Shown piece by piece: positions 19,224 through 27,802 of a stretch of DNA of 56,684 nucleotides. Each line of letters begins with the position of its first letter. Within the stretch, counting starts at the first letter, position 1. The DNA is from Mameliella sp. MMSF_3455. GTDB taxonomy: Bacteria > Pseudomonadota > Alphaproteobacteria > Rhodobacterales > Rhodobacteraceae. Position numbers and translations under genes: made by a program. The stretch is taken from NCBI RefSeq assembly GCF_030733205.1, contig NZ_JASHJL010000033.1:1-56684 (forward strand), given 5' to 3'. The notes beneath the pieces were generated by a model, which was not told the origin of the DNA, did not search any database, and saw nothing but the letters and a program-made list of their open reading frames with translations.

Positions 19224-20660
19224 ATGGGGATAGCGGTGCTGGGCAGGATTCGCAGAACATGCATTCGGGGGGCTGCCGGCATCGCGCTTGTCGCGGCGAT
19301 GGCGACGCCCTCCTGGTCTGAAACACTCGCCGAGGCTCTGACCGCGGCTTACATGAACAGCGGTTTGCTGGAACAGAACCGGGCCACGCTGCGCGCCGCG
19401 GATGAGGATGTGGCCCAGGCCCTGGCCGAGCTGCGTCCGGTGTTGCGCTGGACCGGGAGTATCCGCCGCGAATACGGCTACAGCGGCAGCACGAACAGCT
19501 TCGGTTTCTTCGTGGAAAGCGGGCGGATCAACCAGACCGCCAGCATCAACCTGATTGCCGAAATCGTGCTGTATGCCGGTGGCCGCAACAAGCTGGGCCT
19601 GGATGCAGCCAAGGAACAGGTTCTGGCCACGCGTGCGCAACTGGTCGCGATCGAGCAACAGGTGCTCTTGCGCGCGGTCTCCGCCTTCATGAACATCCGC
19701 CGCTTTGCCGAGACGACGGCGCTGCGAGAAAACAACGTGCGCGTCATCCAGCAGGAACTGCGCGCTGCCCGTGACCGGTTCGAAGTGGGAGAGGTGACGC
19801 GGACCGACGTTGCCTTGGCCGAGGCACGACTGGCCCAGGCGCGGGCCGCGCTGGCCGCCGCGCAGGGGGACCTTATCGTCGCGGGCGAGGAATATCTTGC
19901 CGCCGTAGGGGTAAAGCCGCGCAACCTGGAAAACCCGCGCTCGCTGCCCAAGCTGCCCGCCAGCGTGGCGGAGGCGAAGAAACAGGCGCTTTACCAGCAT
20001 CCGGAACTGATTTCCCAGCAGCACTCGGTCACTGCGGCGGAATTGGCCATCCTGATCGCCAAGGGGGCAAAGAAACCCACGGTCAGCCTCGAAGGCAGCT
20101 ACGGGTTTACCGAGAATTTCGACAATTCCTCATATTCTCGCGGTGGCTCGATCACGCTTGGCGCCAGCGGTCCGATCTATTCCGGTGGCGGGCTTGATTC
20201 TGCCGAACGGCAGGCCGTGGCGAACCGAGACGCGCAGCGCGGGCGCCTGCATGTGGTGCTTGCGGAAATCGAACAGAACGTGGGCCAGGCCTATGCCAAC
20301 CTGCGCGTTGCACGCGCCAATCGGACCTCGTTCGAGGAACAGGTGCGTGCGGCCACCGTCGCCTTCCGCGGCGTGCGGGAAGAGGCCAAGCTGGGCGCGC
20401 GGACCACGCTGGACGTGTTGGACGCCGAGCAGGAACTGCTCGATGCCCGCGCCAGCCTTGTCGGGGCGCAGGTGGATGAGGCCATCGCCTCGTACCAGGT
20501 GCTGTCGTCGCTGGGCCTTCTGACTGCCGAAGCCTTGCACCTGGATGTGCCATCTTTCGATCCCTCGGCCTATTACAACCTGGTCAAGAAAGCGCCGCGC
20601 AACCGGTCGAAACAGGGGGCCGAACTGGACCGTGTCCTGAAGGCGCTGGGAAAAGAGTAG
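19224..20660 (+). CDS. tolC: TolC-family outer membrane channel protein
   Basis: Outer-membrane tunnel for type I secretion and multidrug efflux, 478 residues. A signal peptide runs to about residue 32 (AAMATPSWS-ETLAEAL), followed by the duplicated TolC coiled-coil repeats; typical stretches are TRTDVALAEARLAQARAAL in the first repeat and RTTLDVLDAEQELLDARASL in the second. In alphaproteobacteria such genes serve RTX exporters; a possible secreted substrate lies at 55.3 kb. A start codon a little further downstream is possible, since the N-terminus before the hydrophobic stretch is long and basic. Confidence 0.93.
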   Translation: MGIAVLGRIRRTCIRGAAGIALVAAMATPSWSETLAEALTAAYMNSGLLEQNRATLRAADEDVAQALAELRPVLRWTGSIRREYGYSGSTNSFGFFVESGRINQTASINLIAEIVLYAGGRNKLGLDAAKEQVLATRAQLVAIEQQVLLRAVSAFMNIRRFAETTALRENNVRVIQQELRAARDRFEVGEVTRTDVALAEARLAQARAALAAAQGDLIVAGEEYLAAVGVKPRNLENPRSLPKLPASVAEAKKQALYQHPELISQQHSVTAAELAILIAKGAKKPTVSLEGSYGFTENFDNSSYSRGGSITLGASGPIYSGGGLDSAERQAVANRDAQRGRLHVVLAEIEQNVGQAYANLRVARANRTSFEEQVRAATVAFRGVREEAKLGARTTLDVLDAEQELLDARASLVGAQVDEAIASYQVLSSLGLLTAEALHLDVPSFDPSAYYNLVKKAPRNRSKQGAELDRVLKALGKE

Positions 20661-20733
20661 TTTTTTTCGCATCTGTTGTGCGCGATCCCGCTTTGCAGGT
20701 ACACTCTGCCCCGAGGCTAGAGTGGCAGGGACA

Positions 20734-21972
20734 ATGTCGAATTCCGTAACGAACGTCGAAATAGAGGACGTGCTGTCCTCCATCCGCCGCCTGGTGTCCG
20801 AAGAAGGTCGCCCGAGCCGGAGCGCTCCGCCGGAGATGGCAGAGCGCTTGGTTCTGTCGCCCGCGCTGCGCGTGCCGGAGGATGAAGTCGATCAACTGCC
20901 GGATGCGCCGCTGACGCTGGCGGAGGCCTCTGATCTGCCTGAATTGGCGGATGCGGCGCCGGCACCCGTGGCGACATTGGTCCTTGGACAGGACGATGCG
21001 GCCGGGGAACTGCCCGAAGTTGTCGACTGGACAGAGACCCGTATCGCGGAGCCCGGTGATCGCGAACCCGGATCAGATCCGTCGGATATGGCTGACGATG
21101 TGCTCGACGGTGCGCCGACCGATCTGCCAGAGGATCCGGTGCCAGAGGACCTGGCGGAGGCGGAGCAGATCGCCGCGCTGCGGGCCAGCCTGACCGATCT
21201 TCTGGAACGCGACGAGGCCGACGAGGCAGGGGAGACGCCGGATCTTGTCGCCGACTACGCCGACTGGACGGAAGATGGCGAGCCGCTGGATCTCGACGAA
21301 GTTCTTGCCGCCGAAGAGGCGGAGGCTGACGAGGATACGATCGAACGCAAGATCGCCACGCTGGAAGCGATGCTTCAGCGCCAGTCGCAGGACTGGACTC
21401 CGGCGTCCGGCAACGATCCGTCGGACGAGGAGGCTTCGCTCGAGGATAGCATTGCCGTCTCAAGCGGCGAAGAGGGTGAGGCGCCGGACCCCGACGGGGT
21501 GATCGAAGAACTGGTTGCCGCCGCCGCGCAGGAAACCGTTTTTGAACAGCTTGGCGAAGGTGTTGGGACCGAGACAGGACCCGCCGCCGAGGATGACCTT
21601 GCACCGGGAGAGCCTTCAGGGGCGGCAATCGACGCCCCGGATGCCCCAGGCGCCGAAGACTTGCAGGCCAAACCCGCTTTTGTCCGCCATGCCGGGACGG
21701 CAGATTCGCTGGACTGGGAAGATCACGGTTCGGATGCGCCGTCCGCGCCCCCGGCCACCCAGGCCGACGTGTCGTCCGCCGACAGGTCGCTGGCCGAGAC
21801 GACGGCCAAATCCGCCGTGGCCGAGCTGAGCGAAGAAGTGCTGCAAGGCATGGTCGCCGATATCGTGCGGCGCGAATTGCAGGGCGCACTTGGAGAGCGG
21901 ATTACCCGCAACGTGCGCAAACTGGTAAGGCGCGAGATCCATCGCGTCATGATGAACCAGGACTTTGACTGA
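20734..21972 (+). CDS. PopZ-like acidic polar scaffold protein
   Basis: 412 residues in three parts. The N-terminal helix VEIEDVLSSIRRLVSEE matches the PopZ form MEEILASIRRIISEE. A very acidic, Pro/Ala/Glu-rich linker of about 300 residues follows. The C-terminal 50 residues are amphipathic helices (LSEEVLQGMVADIVRRELQ, then ERITRNVRKLVRREIHRVM), where PopZ has its oligomerisation domain. As I recall, popZ also follows a tolC-type gene in Caulobacter, which supports the call. If correct, it forms a polar matrix that anchors chromosome origins. The linker is several times longer than in Caulobacter PopZ (about 177 residues in all). ATG at 20734 is preferred over an upstream in-frame GTG. A plain acidic hypothetical protein is the alternative. 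Confidence 0.6.
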   Translation: MSNSVTNVEIEDVLSSIRRLVSEEGRPSRSAPPEMAERLVLSPALRVPEDEVDQLPDAPLTLAEASDLPELADAAPAPVATLVLGQDDAAGELPEVVDWTETRIAEPGDREPGSDPSDMADDVLDGAPTDLPEDPVPEDLAEAEQIAALRASLTDLLERDEADEAGETPDLVADYADWTEDGEPLDLDEVLAAEEAEADEDTIERKIATLEAMLQRQSQDWTPASGNDPSDEEASLEDSIAVSSGEEGEAPDPDGVIEELVAAAAQETVFEQLGEGVGTETGPAAEDDLAPGEPSGAAIDAPDAPGAEDLQAKPAFVRHAGTADSLDWEDHGSDAPSAPPATQADVSSADRSLAETTAKSAVAELSEEVLQGMVADIVRRELQGALGERITRNVRKLVRREIHRVMMNQDFD

Positions 21973-22033
21973 ACCCGGCCGGCGGGCTGCGGGACCCTCC
22001 GGAAATTGACGCAACGTCATGCGTTCGGCCATG

Positions 22034-22060
22034 AAAAAACGCGCCCGGTGAAGGGCGCGT
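22034..22060 (-). terminator. Rho-independent terminator of the DUF6280 gene
   Basis: ACGCGCCC and GGGCGCGT form a perfect 8-bp stem over GGTGAA. Read on the minus strand the stem is followed by six T residues. It lies 30 bases beyond the stop of the minus-strand gene. Confidence 0.85.
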
Positions 22061-22089
22061 CAGTTCATAGGTCTTCGAATGGTTTGCGG

Positions 22090-22410
22090 TCAGGCGGCTT
22101 CAGCCTGCTGCGCCGCATGGCGGCGCTCGCTTTCTTCACGCGACAGGGCAACAGAGGTGCGCACACCCTTGCCCACAAATTCCATCAGTCCCGAAACTAC
22201 GCGCTCATTGGGGTCGATCCCGGCGCAGGACAGCACTTCGCGTCCATCGCGCGAGCGCGCCCAGCGGGCGATCTGTTCGGGGCCATTGCCGTACTTCTTG
22301 TCGTCGGCGATTGCATCGTCCAGTGCAGCCAGCACCACGGCGGCGAACAGCTTGCGGGCGCGGTTGCCTTGCTCAGCGTTGAACGCGGTACTGTCAACGA
22401 AATCCTTCAT
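22090..22410 (-). CDS. DUF6280-type conserved protein
   Basis: 106 residues beginning MKDFVDSTAFNAEQGNRARK. I recall near-identical proteins in Rhodobacterales (DUF6280); the very conserved motif is DDAIADDKKYGNGPEQIARWARS, with REVLSCAGIDPNERV after it. Function unknown, probably cytoplasmic and helical. The ATG at 22410 is chosen because conservation begins there; the longer frame upstream has unlike composition. It is divergent from efp across 215 bases that contain two palindromes, and has its own terminator. Confidence 0.85.
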   Translation of the reverse strand: MKDFVDSTAFNAEQGNRARKLFAAVVLAALDDAIADDKKYGNGPEQIARWARSRDGREVLSCAGIDPNERVVSGLMEFVGKGVRTSVALSREESERRHAAQQAEAA

Positions 22411-22493
22411 GTTTCGACCTTTGATTATTGCTCTTGTGTTTTCTGGCGTAACGCGGGTTATGGACCATTCGTTCCGATTCGGATACCCCGATT

Positions 22494-22523
22494 TGGCATA
22501 GCTGCCATGCATGTTTTGCATGG
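22494..22523. promoter_or_regulatory. Two overlapping palindromes between DUF6280 and efp genes
   Basis: TGGCA-TAGC-TGCCA (22494-22507) overlaps CCATGCA-TGTTT-TGCATGG (22505-22523). Both have perfect arms. The pair lies about 85 bases before the DUF6280 start and 100 before efp, where it could bind a repressor or form alternative RNA stems. Confidence 0.4.
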
Positions 22524-22625
22524 ATTTCTGCAGGTGCAGCACGACATACGTTGCCTTGCCAGACGCTAACAGGCCAGATATAGGATCCGTCAACTTATCA
22601 TCAACCTTTTGCCACGGTTCTGACC

Positions 22626-23189
22626 ATGCCCAAGATCAACGGTAACGAAATCCGCCCCGGCAACGTGCTGGAACACAACGACGGTCTCTGGGTCGCGGTC
22701 AAGGTCGACCACGTCAAGCCCGGGAAGGGCGGCGCCTTTGCCCAGGTCGAGATGAAGAACCTGCGCAACGGATCCAAGCTGAACGAACGCTTCCGCAGCG
22801 CCGACAAGGTGGAACGCGTGCGCCTGGAACAGAAGGACATGCAGTTCCTGTTCGAGAACGACGGCATGCTGACCTTCATGGACACCGAGACATTCGACCA
22901 GGTCGAACTGCCCGCGGATATCCTCGGTGAGCGCCGCCCCTTCCTGCAGGACGGCATGACGATCGTCGTGGAGTTCTACGACACCGAGGCGCTGAACGCG
23001 ACGCTGCCGCAAAAGGTCGTTTGCAAGATCGCCGAGACGGAGCCCGTGGTCAAAGGCCAGACCGCGGCCAACAGCTTCAAGCCCGCCGTTCTGGACAACG
23101 GTGTGCGCATCACGGTGCCGCCCTTTGTCGGACAGGACGAGGACATCGTCGTGAACACCGAAACGATGGAATATGCCGAGCGCGCCTGA
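22626..23189 (+). CDS. efp: Translation elongation factor P
   Basis: Relieves ribosome stalling at polyproline stretches. 187 residues with the KOW-like N-terminal domain and two OB domains. The tip lysine K34 sits in VKPGKGGAF and is the site of modification in EF-P families that use lysine. The C-terminal signature [21 protein letters not shown] is complete. The short gap between stop and a strong terminator at 23251 shows it ends its own transcript. No epmA/epmB genes are in the window. Confidence 0.97.
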   Translation: MPKINGNEIRPGNVLEHNDGLWVAVKVDHVKPGKGGAFAQVEMKNLRNGSKLNERFRSADKVERVRLEQKDMQFLFENDGMLTFMDTETFDQVELPADILGERRPFLQDGMTIVVEFYDTEALNATLPQKVVCKIAETEPVVKGQTAANSFKPAVLDNGVRITVPPFVGQDEDIVVNTETMEYAERA

Positions 23190-23250
23190 CCTCGGGGCTC
23201 GCGCGCGCATACCCCCGAACTTGCCGGGGGTGACATATCATTGACGAAAG

Positions 23251-23281
23251 GGCCTCCGGCGCAATGCCAGGAGGCCTTTTT
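23251..23281 (+). terminator. efp terminator that contains the next gene's ribosome site
   Basis: GGCCTCC and GGAGGCC form a 7-bp stem with an inner GGC/GCC pair, followed by TTTTT. The AGGAGG of the 3' arm (23269-23274) lies eight bases before the ATG of the acetyltransferase at 23283. The same element can therefore end efp transcription and, in read-through RNA, hide or show the ribosome site. Confidence 0.85.
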
Positions 23282-23282
23282 C

Positions 23283-23759
23283 ATGATCGACACCGCAACT
23301 GACAGCGACATTCCCGCATTGGCCGAAATGCTGTCCGCGCTCAACGCGCACCACGTCAACGATGTGCCTTGGCGTTTCCACGCCGAGGGAGCACAGAAAG
23401 ATCTGCAAAGCTTTCTCGCGGACAGGATGGCCGAAGGTGCGCGCGCCTTGATCTACCGGACAGAGGGCGTGGCGCGGGCCTACCTGCTGTGGCAGGTCAT
23501 CGACCAGCCGGCAACCGCCTTGGAACACGCCCGCAAGATGGCGCTCCTGGACCATGTCTACGTTGCGCCGATCTGGCGGCGCCGCGGCTTGGCCCGTCGC
23601 CTGGTCGGTCGGTTCGAGGCCGAGAGCGCGGCATTGGGCTGTGGCTCATGGGTGGCCCGCGTACATGCTTTCAACGAGGCCAGTGCGGCCATGATGCAGG
23701 GAGCCGGGGCGAGGTTGGCGGTGCAGGTTTTCGAAAAGCCGCTTCAGGCGCCAAGCTGA
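23283..23759 (+). CDS. GNAT-family N-acetyltransferase
   Basis: 158 residues with the acetyl-CoA-binding motif of the GNAT fold: DHVYVAPIWRRRGLARRLVGRF, in which R-R-G-L-A fits the R/Q-x-x-G-x-A pattern. The N-terminus MIDTATDSDIPALAEMLSAL is a typical first strand and helix. Substrate unknown: protein N-termini, small amines and antibiotics are all possible. The start is the ATG after the efp terminator, whose stem supplies AGGAGG. The 3' end overlaps the convergent kinase gene by 16 bases. Confidence 0.85.
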   Translation: MIDTATDSDIPALAEMLSALNAHHVNDVPWRFHAEGAQKDLQSFLADRMAEGARALIYRTEGVARAYLLWQVIDQPATALEHARKMALLDHVYVAPIWRRRGLARRLVGRFEAESAALGCGSWVARVHAFNEASAAMMQGAGARLAVQVFEKPLQAPS

Positions 23760-24544
23760 TCCAGCAACCTGTCGACCAGGCCGCGATAGCCCGCGCCGAA
23801 CAGGGACAGGTGCACCAGCGCGGGCCACAGTTGGTAGATCGGGCGGCGAGTCCCGCGGTCCGGTTCGCAGGCGCCGTACCCGGTCCAGAAAGCCGCGTCG
23901 GGCTGCCCGAATAGCTCCAGCATGGCGAGGTCGACCTCGCCATGGCCGTAGTAGCAGGCGGGGTCGATCAGGTAGGCACTGTCGCCCGAAAAGAGCGCAT
24001 TTCCGGTCCACAGGTCACCGTGCAGGAGCGCCGGGGCAGGGGCCTGCGGCAGATGCTCTGGCAGGCGGGCTGCCAGTGCCTCGATACGCCGTGCCAGAGG
24101 GGCGGGCAGATCGGGAATGAAGGGGCGCAGCCGGCGGTCGGCCCAGAAGTCCGGCCAGTTGTCGCAGGGCGCGTTCGCGATCCGGACCCGGCCAAAGGCA
24201 TAGTCCGTGTCCCAGCCGTAGTGGCATCCCGGCACAGCGTGCAGGCGCGCCAGCGTTTCGCCCAGGGCCTGCCACGCGTCGGGGGAGGGGCGCGTTTCGT
24301 CCAGCCATTCGAGGCACAGCAGATCGTCCCCGGCCCAGATCACCCGCGGCACCGTTGCCCCGGTGGCCCGCATGGCGGTCAGCATCCGCGCCTCGGTTCC
24401 AACCAGCGCGCCCAGCTTGACCGCCACCCGGCGCCCATCTGCCAGGTCGGCCCGGAACACCTGCGAGAGATCGCCGCCCTGCAGGGGGTGGGCATCGGAA
24501 ACAGTGGCCCCCAGCGCCTTGGCGATGCGGGCCTGCCAGGTCAT
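23744..24544 (-). CDS. Fructosamine kinase family protein
   Basis: 266-residue kinase of the FN3K/aminoglycoside phosphotransferase fold. Visible are the nucleotide-binding strand RVAVKLGAL, the catalytic loop LLHGDLWTGNALF and the metal-binding DPACYYGHGEVDLAML, in which DPAxYYGxxExDLAM is the FN3K signature. The enzyme phosphorylates ketoamines on glycated proteins or free fructosamines and so starts deglycation. The ATG overlaps the ygfZ stop by four bases, so the two are translationally coupled. A link to methylglyoxal or sugar damage is possible but not shown. Confidence 0.87.
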   Translation of the reverse strand: MTWQARIAKALGATVSDAHPLQGGDLSQVFRADLADGRRVAVKLGALVGTEARMLTAMRATGATVPRVIWAGDDLLCLEWLDETRPSPDAWQALGETLARLHAVPGCHYGWDTDYAFGRVRIANAPCDNWPDFWADRRLRPFIPDLPAPLARRIEALAARLPEHLPQAPAPALLHGDLWTGNALFSGDSAYLIDPACYYGHGEVDLAMLELFGQPDAAFWTGYGACEPDRGTRRPIYQLWPALVHLSLFGAGYRGLVDRLLDQLGA

Positions 24545-25278
24545 GGCAGCATGCGCACGACGGCATCCCCGGCGCGCATGTCTTCCTTGGCGCGATCAAA
24601 CCGCAGGTAGGCGATGCCGCGGCCCTCGGCCTGGGTATATAGCGTGCCCGCCGGTTTCTCGCCGGCCATGATCTCGGTGCCGACGGGCGCGCTGCCCTCG
24701 ACTTCGACCGTGACCAAACCCTTGCGCAGTTCGGTCTTGTGCTTCATCCGCGCGGTTACTTCCTGACCGACGAAACAGCCCTTGCGGAAATCGACCCCGT
24801 GCAGCCGTTCGAACCCGGCCTCGAGGATGAAGGTGTCGGGCGTCAGCTCGACACCGGTTTCCGGGACGCAGGCTGCCACGCGCAGGGCCTCCCAGTCCGC
24901 CGCGTCGCCTGCCTGCCCGGCATAGCCCCGCCAGCCAAGCGAGGGGTGGCGGGGGTCCGCAAAGGCGCCCTCTGGCGGCTCTCCCGTGCCCCGGCTGACC
25001 ACCAGATCGGTTTCCTCGATCTCCAGCGGGCGGCGCAGCTTGTACATGGTCAGCCGCTGTAGCACCGATGGCGCCTGCCCGGCATCCAGGTCCAGCAGCA
25101 CGTTTTCACCCTCGGGCACCATGAAGAAATCGGCAAGGTACTTGCCCTGTGGCGTCAGCAGGGCCGTATAGACAAGCCCCCGGTCCAGCCCGGAGACGTC
25201 GTTTGTCACCAATCCCTGAAGGAAGTCGCGTGCCTCGGCGCCGCGCACCCGCAGGACCTTTCGCTTTTCGTCTGCCAT
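24541..25278 (-). CDS. ygfZ: Folate-binding protein YgfZ/IBA57 family
   Basis: Tetrahydrofolate-binding protein that helps 4Fe-4S cluster assembly and repair. 245 residues with the family signature KGCFVGQEVTARM, whose Cys is the conserved reactive residue, and an N-terminal FLQGLVTNDV motif. Somewhat shorter than E. coli YgfZ (326). The ATG at 25278 follows an AAAGGGAAAGCGA purine stretch. It leads a two-gene unit with the fructosamine-kinase-like gene. Confidence 0.9.
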   Translation of the reverse strand: MADEKRKVLRVRGAEARDFLQGLVTNDVSGLDRGLVYTALLTPQGKYLADFFMVPEGENVLLDLDAGQAPSVLQRLTMYKLRRPLEIEETDLVVSRGTGEPPEGAFADPRHPSLGWRGYAGQAGDAADWEALRVAACVPETGVELTPDTFILEAGFERLHGVDFRKGCFVGQEVTARMKHKTELRKGLVTVEVEGSAPVGTEIMAGEKPAGTLYTQAEGRGIAYLRFDRAKEDMRAGDAVVRMLP

Positions 25279-25338
25279 TCGCTTTCCCTTTTGCCTTTGG
25301 GTCGCATATAGGCGCCTAGGCAACAAGCGAACAGGCCA

Positions 25339-26016
25339 ATGCGCGCACCGATTTCCATTGTGATCCCCACGCTCGATGCCGAAGGCGGCCTGCCGGCCTG
25401 TCTGGGCAGCCTCGGCGAAGGTCTGCAGGCCGGGCTGATCCGCGAACTGGTCATCAGCGACGGTGGCTCGCGCGATGCGACGTTGAAGATCGCGGGGCAG
25501 GCGGGCGCCCGGATCGTGACCGGACCGCCTTCGCGCGGGGGGCAGATCCGGCGCGGAATCGCTGCGGCAGAGGGCGACTGGCTGCTTGTCCTTCATGCCG
25601 ATACCCACCTGGCAAAGGGCTGGATGGAGGCGGTTCTGCCTGTGCTGACGCAGCCGGGGGCCTGGCACTTCCAGCTAGGCTTCGATGCGCAGGGCGTGAT
25701 GCCGCGTTGGGTGGCGGGCTGGGCCAACCTGCGGTCGCGGCTGTTTCACTTGCCCTATGGCGACCAGGGGTTGCTGATCCACCGCCAGGTCCTGGAGACC
25801 GCGGGTGGCTATCCCGACATGCCGTTGATGGAGGACGTGGCACTGGCAAGGCGCCTGAAAACTCGCCTGCGTGGCTTGCCGGCGACCGCCGTGACCTCGG
25901 CGGACAAATATCGCCGCGAGGGCTGGCTGCGGCGCGGGGCACGCAATCTTGGCACGCTGGCCCGCTACTTCGCAGGGGCCGATGTGTCTGCGCTGGCGCG
26001 CCGCTACCGGCGCTGA
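25339..26016 (+). CDS. Arsenosugar-type glycosyltransferase (TIGR04283 family)
   Basis: GT2-fold glycosyltransferase of 225 residues. Motifs: ISIVIPTLDAE, VISDGGSRDAT, a DXH-like HADTH, and the subfamily mark HLPYGDQGLLI. The family is named for arsenosugar biosynthesis beside ArsM and radical SAM partners, but neither is here. It is divergent from ygfZ across 60 bases and convergent with the ABC gene. The acceptor is therefore uncertain. Confidence 0.85.
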   Translation: MRAPISIVIPTLDAEGGLPACLGSLGEGLQAGLIRELVISDGGSRDATLKIAGQAGARIVTGPPSRGGQIRRGIAAAEGDWLLVLHADTHLAKGWMEAVLPVLTQPGAWHFQLGFDAQGVMPRWVAGWANLRSRLFHLPYGDQGLLIHRQVLETAGGYPDMPLMEDVALARRLKTRLRGLPATAVTSADKYRREGWLRRGARNLGTLARYFAGADVSALARRYRR

Positions 26017-26047
26017 GCGCGGTTTCCGACCGCGCCATCTGCCGGGA

Positions 26048-27802
26048 TCACTCGGCCTTGTCGAACTGCAAACGATACAGATCGGCATAGGTGCCGCCTT
26101 GGGCGATCAGCTCGTCATGGGTGCCGGTCTCGACAACCTGACCCGCTTCCATGACGACGATCCGGTCGGCATTGCGGACGGTCGACAGGCGGTGCGCGAT
26201 CACCAGCGTCGTCCGCCCTTCGGACAGCCGTTCCAGTGCCGCCTGCACCACGGCCTCGGACTGGGCGTCCAGGGCGCTGGTCGCCTCGTCCAGCAGCAGC
26301 ACGGGCGTATCGCGCAGCAGGGCCCGGGCGATGGCGACACGCTGGCGTTGGCCACCGGACAGGCGAGAGCCGCGCGTGCCCACCTGTGTCTCCAGCCCCG
26401 CCTCCAGCCGCGGCAGGAAGTCCGAGACATGAGCCGCGTCCAACGCCTGTTGCAGGTCCGCCTCGGGCACCTCGCGGTTCAGCACGATGTTGTCACGCAG
26501 GCTCTCGTCGAACAGCAGCGCCTCCTGGCTGACGACAGAGATCAAGCCCCGCAGATCGTCCAGCCGCAGGGCGGCCACCGGCACGCCTCCGATGTCGACC
26601 GTGCCCGCCTGCGGGTCGGCCATGCGGGTCAGCAGGTTGAAGACCGTCGATTTCCCCGCGCCGGAGGCCCCGACCAGCGCCGTGGTCTGTCCCGGCGCCG
26701 CCTCGAGCGTCAGGCCGCGCAGTACCTGCGTGTCGCCAAAGCTGAGGTGCACGTCCCGCAGGGTGATGCCCGGCACGCCGTCGGGCGGCGGCAGGGGACG
26801 CTCCGGGTCACGCATCGCGGGCCGGGTGTCCAGTACCTCGATGATCCGCTCGATCGAGGCGGCAGCCACCTGCCAGACCCCGGACACGGCGCCCAGTCGG
26901 CGCAGAGGCTCGAAGGCCAGGCCGATGGCCGTGAAGAAGGCCATGAAATCGCCCACGGTCTTTTCGCCGGCAAGGATCTCTCCGCCGCCGAACCACAGTA
27001 CGCCGACAAAGCCGATCCCCGACATCAGGTCGATCAGACCCGGCAGCGAGGCCTGCCCGGCGGCGCTGCGTGTCTCGGCCCGTATGCGCGCCCGCGTCAG
27101 GTGACGGTATTTGCCGGCCATCCAGCCTTCCAGCCGGTTGAGCTTGACCGGAGTGATGCCGTGAAAAACCTCGTTCAGACGGGTCGAGAGGCGCGCCGCG
27201 ATATCGCGAACCTGGCGCGCGTTGCCCCGCACAAAGCGCTGCAGCAGCACGGAAGGAAAGACCAGCAGGGGCGCGCCGATCAGCGCCACCAGCGTCCAGC
27301 GCCAGTCGATCGCCAGTGCCACGCCGAAAAGCGAGATCAGCGCGACGACGTCCCGCCCGGCGCCGGTGACAAGCGTGCTCCAGACCTTGGCAATCGCGTT
27401 CACGTCGCCTTCGACCCGCTGGATCAGGTAGCCGGGACCGTGTTCCTGGTGAAACCCGGGGTCCAGCCGCATCAGGTGTTCCAACAGGTCCTGCCGAATG
27501 TCGCCCATCGACATCTGCGAGACCCGCGTCAGCAGCACCTTCTGCACGATGCTGGCCACGGCCCGCACGAAAAAGATCGCCATGACCGCCAGCCCGACCC
27601 AGACCAGGGCATCCGTATTGCCGCCGACAAAGACATCGTCGAACATCGGCTTCATCATGTAGCTGAGCAGGCCGAACATGCTGCCCTCGATGGACATGAA
27701 GACCATCGCCAGCGCCATCAACCCGGCGTAGCGTTTCAGGTAGTTCCGCCAGAGCCAGAGAAACAGGCCCCGACGGGGAGGTGCGCCCGTCGGCTCAGCC
27801 AA
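26048..27802 (-). CDS. ABC exporter, fused permease/ATPase (MsbA-like)
   Basis: 584-residue half-transporter of the type I exporter fold that works as a homodimer in the inner membrane. Six transmembrane helices fill residues 25-310. The ATPase has Walker A GASGAGKST (378-386), signature LSGGQ (481-485), Walker B VLLLDE (501-506) and a switch histidine in VIAHRL. Likely substrates are lipid A, lipids or drugs. Its start overlaps the end of the upstream phosphatase gene by eight bases, so both are co-expressed; a role in envelope lipid export is inferred. Confidence 0.9.
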   Translation of the reverse strand: MAEPTGAPPRRGLFLWLWRNYLKRYAGLMALAMVFMSIEGSMFGLLSYMMKPMFDDVFVGGNTDALVWVGLAVMAIFFVRAVASIVQKVLLTRVSQMSMGDIRQDLLEHLMRLDPGFHQEHGPGYLIQRVEGDVNAIAKVWSTLVTGAGRDVVALISLFGVALAIDWRWTLVALIGAPLLVFPSVLLQRFVRGNARQVRDIAARLSTRLNEVFHGITPVKLNRLEGWMAGKYRHLTRARIRAETRSAAGQASLPGLIDLMSGIGFVGVLWFGGGEILAGEKTVGDFMAFFTAIGLAFEPLRRLGAVSGVWQVAAASIERIIEVLDTRPAMRDPERPLPPPDGVPGITLRDVHLSFGDTQVLRGLTLEAAPGQTTALVGASGAGKSTVFNLLTRMADPQAGTVDIGGVPVAALRLDDLRGLISVVSQEALLFDESLRDNIVLNREVPEADLQQALDAAHVSDFLPRLEAGLETQVGTRGSRLSGGQRQRVAIARALLRDTPVLLLDEATSALDAQSEAVVQAALERLSEGRTTLVIAHRLSTVRNADRIVVMEAGQVVETGTHDELIAQGGTYADLYRLQFDKAE

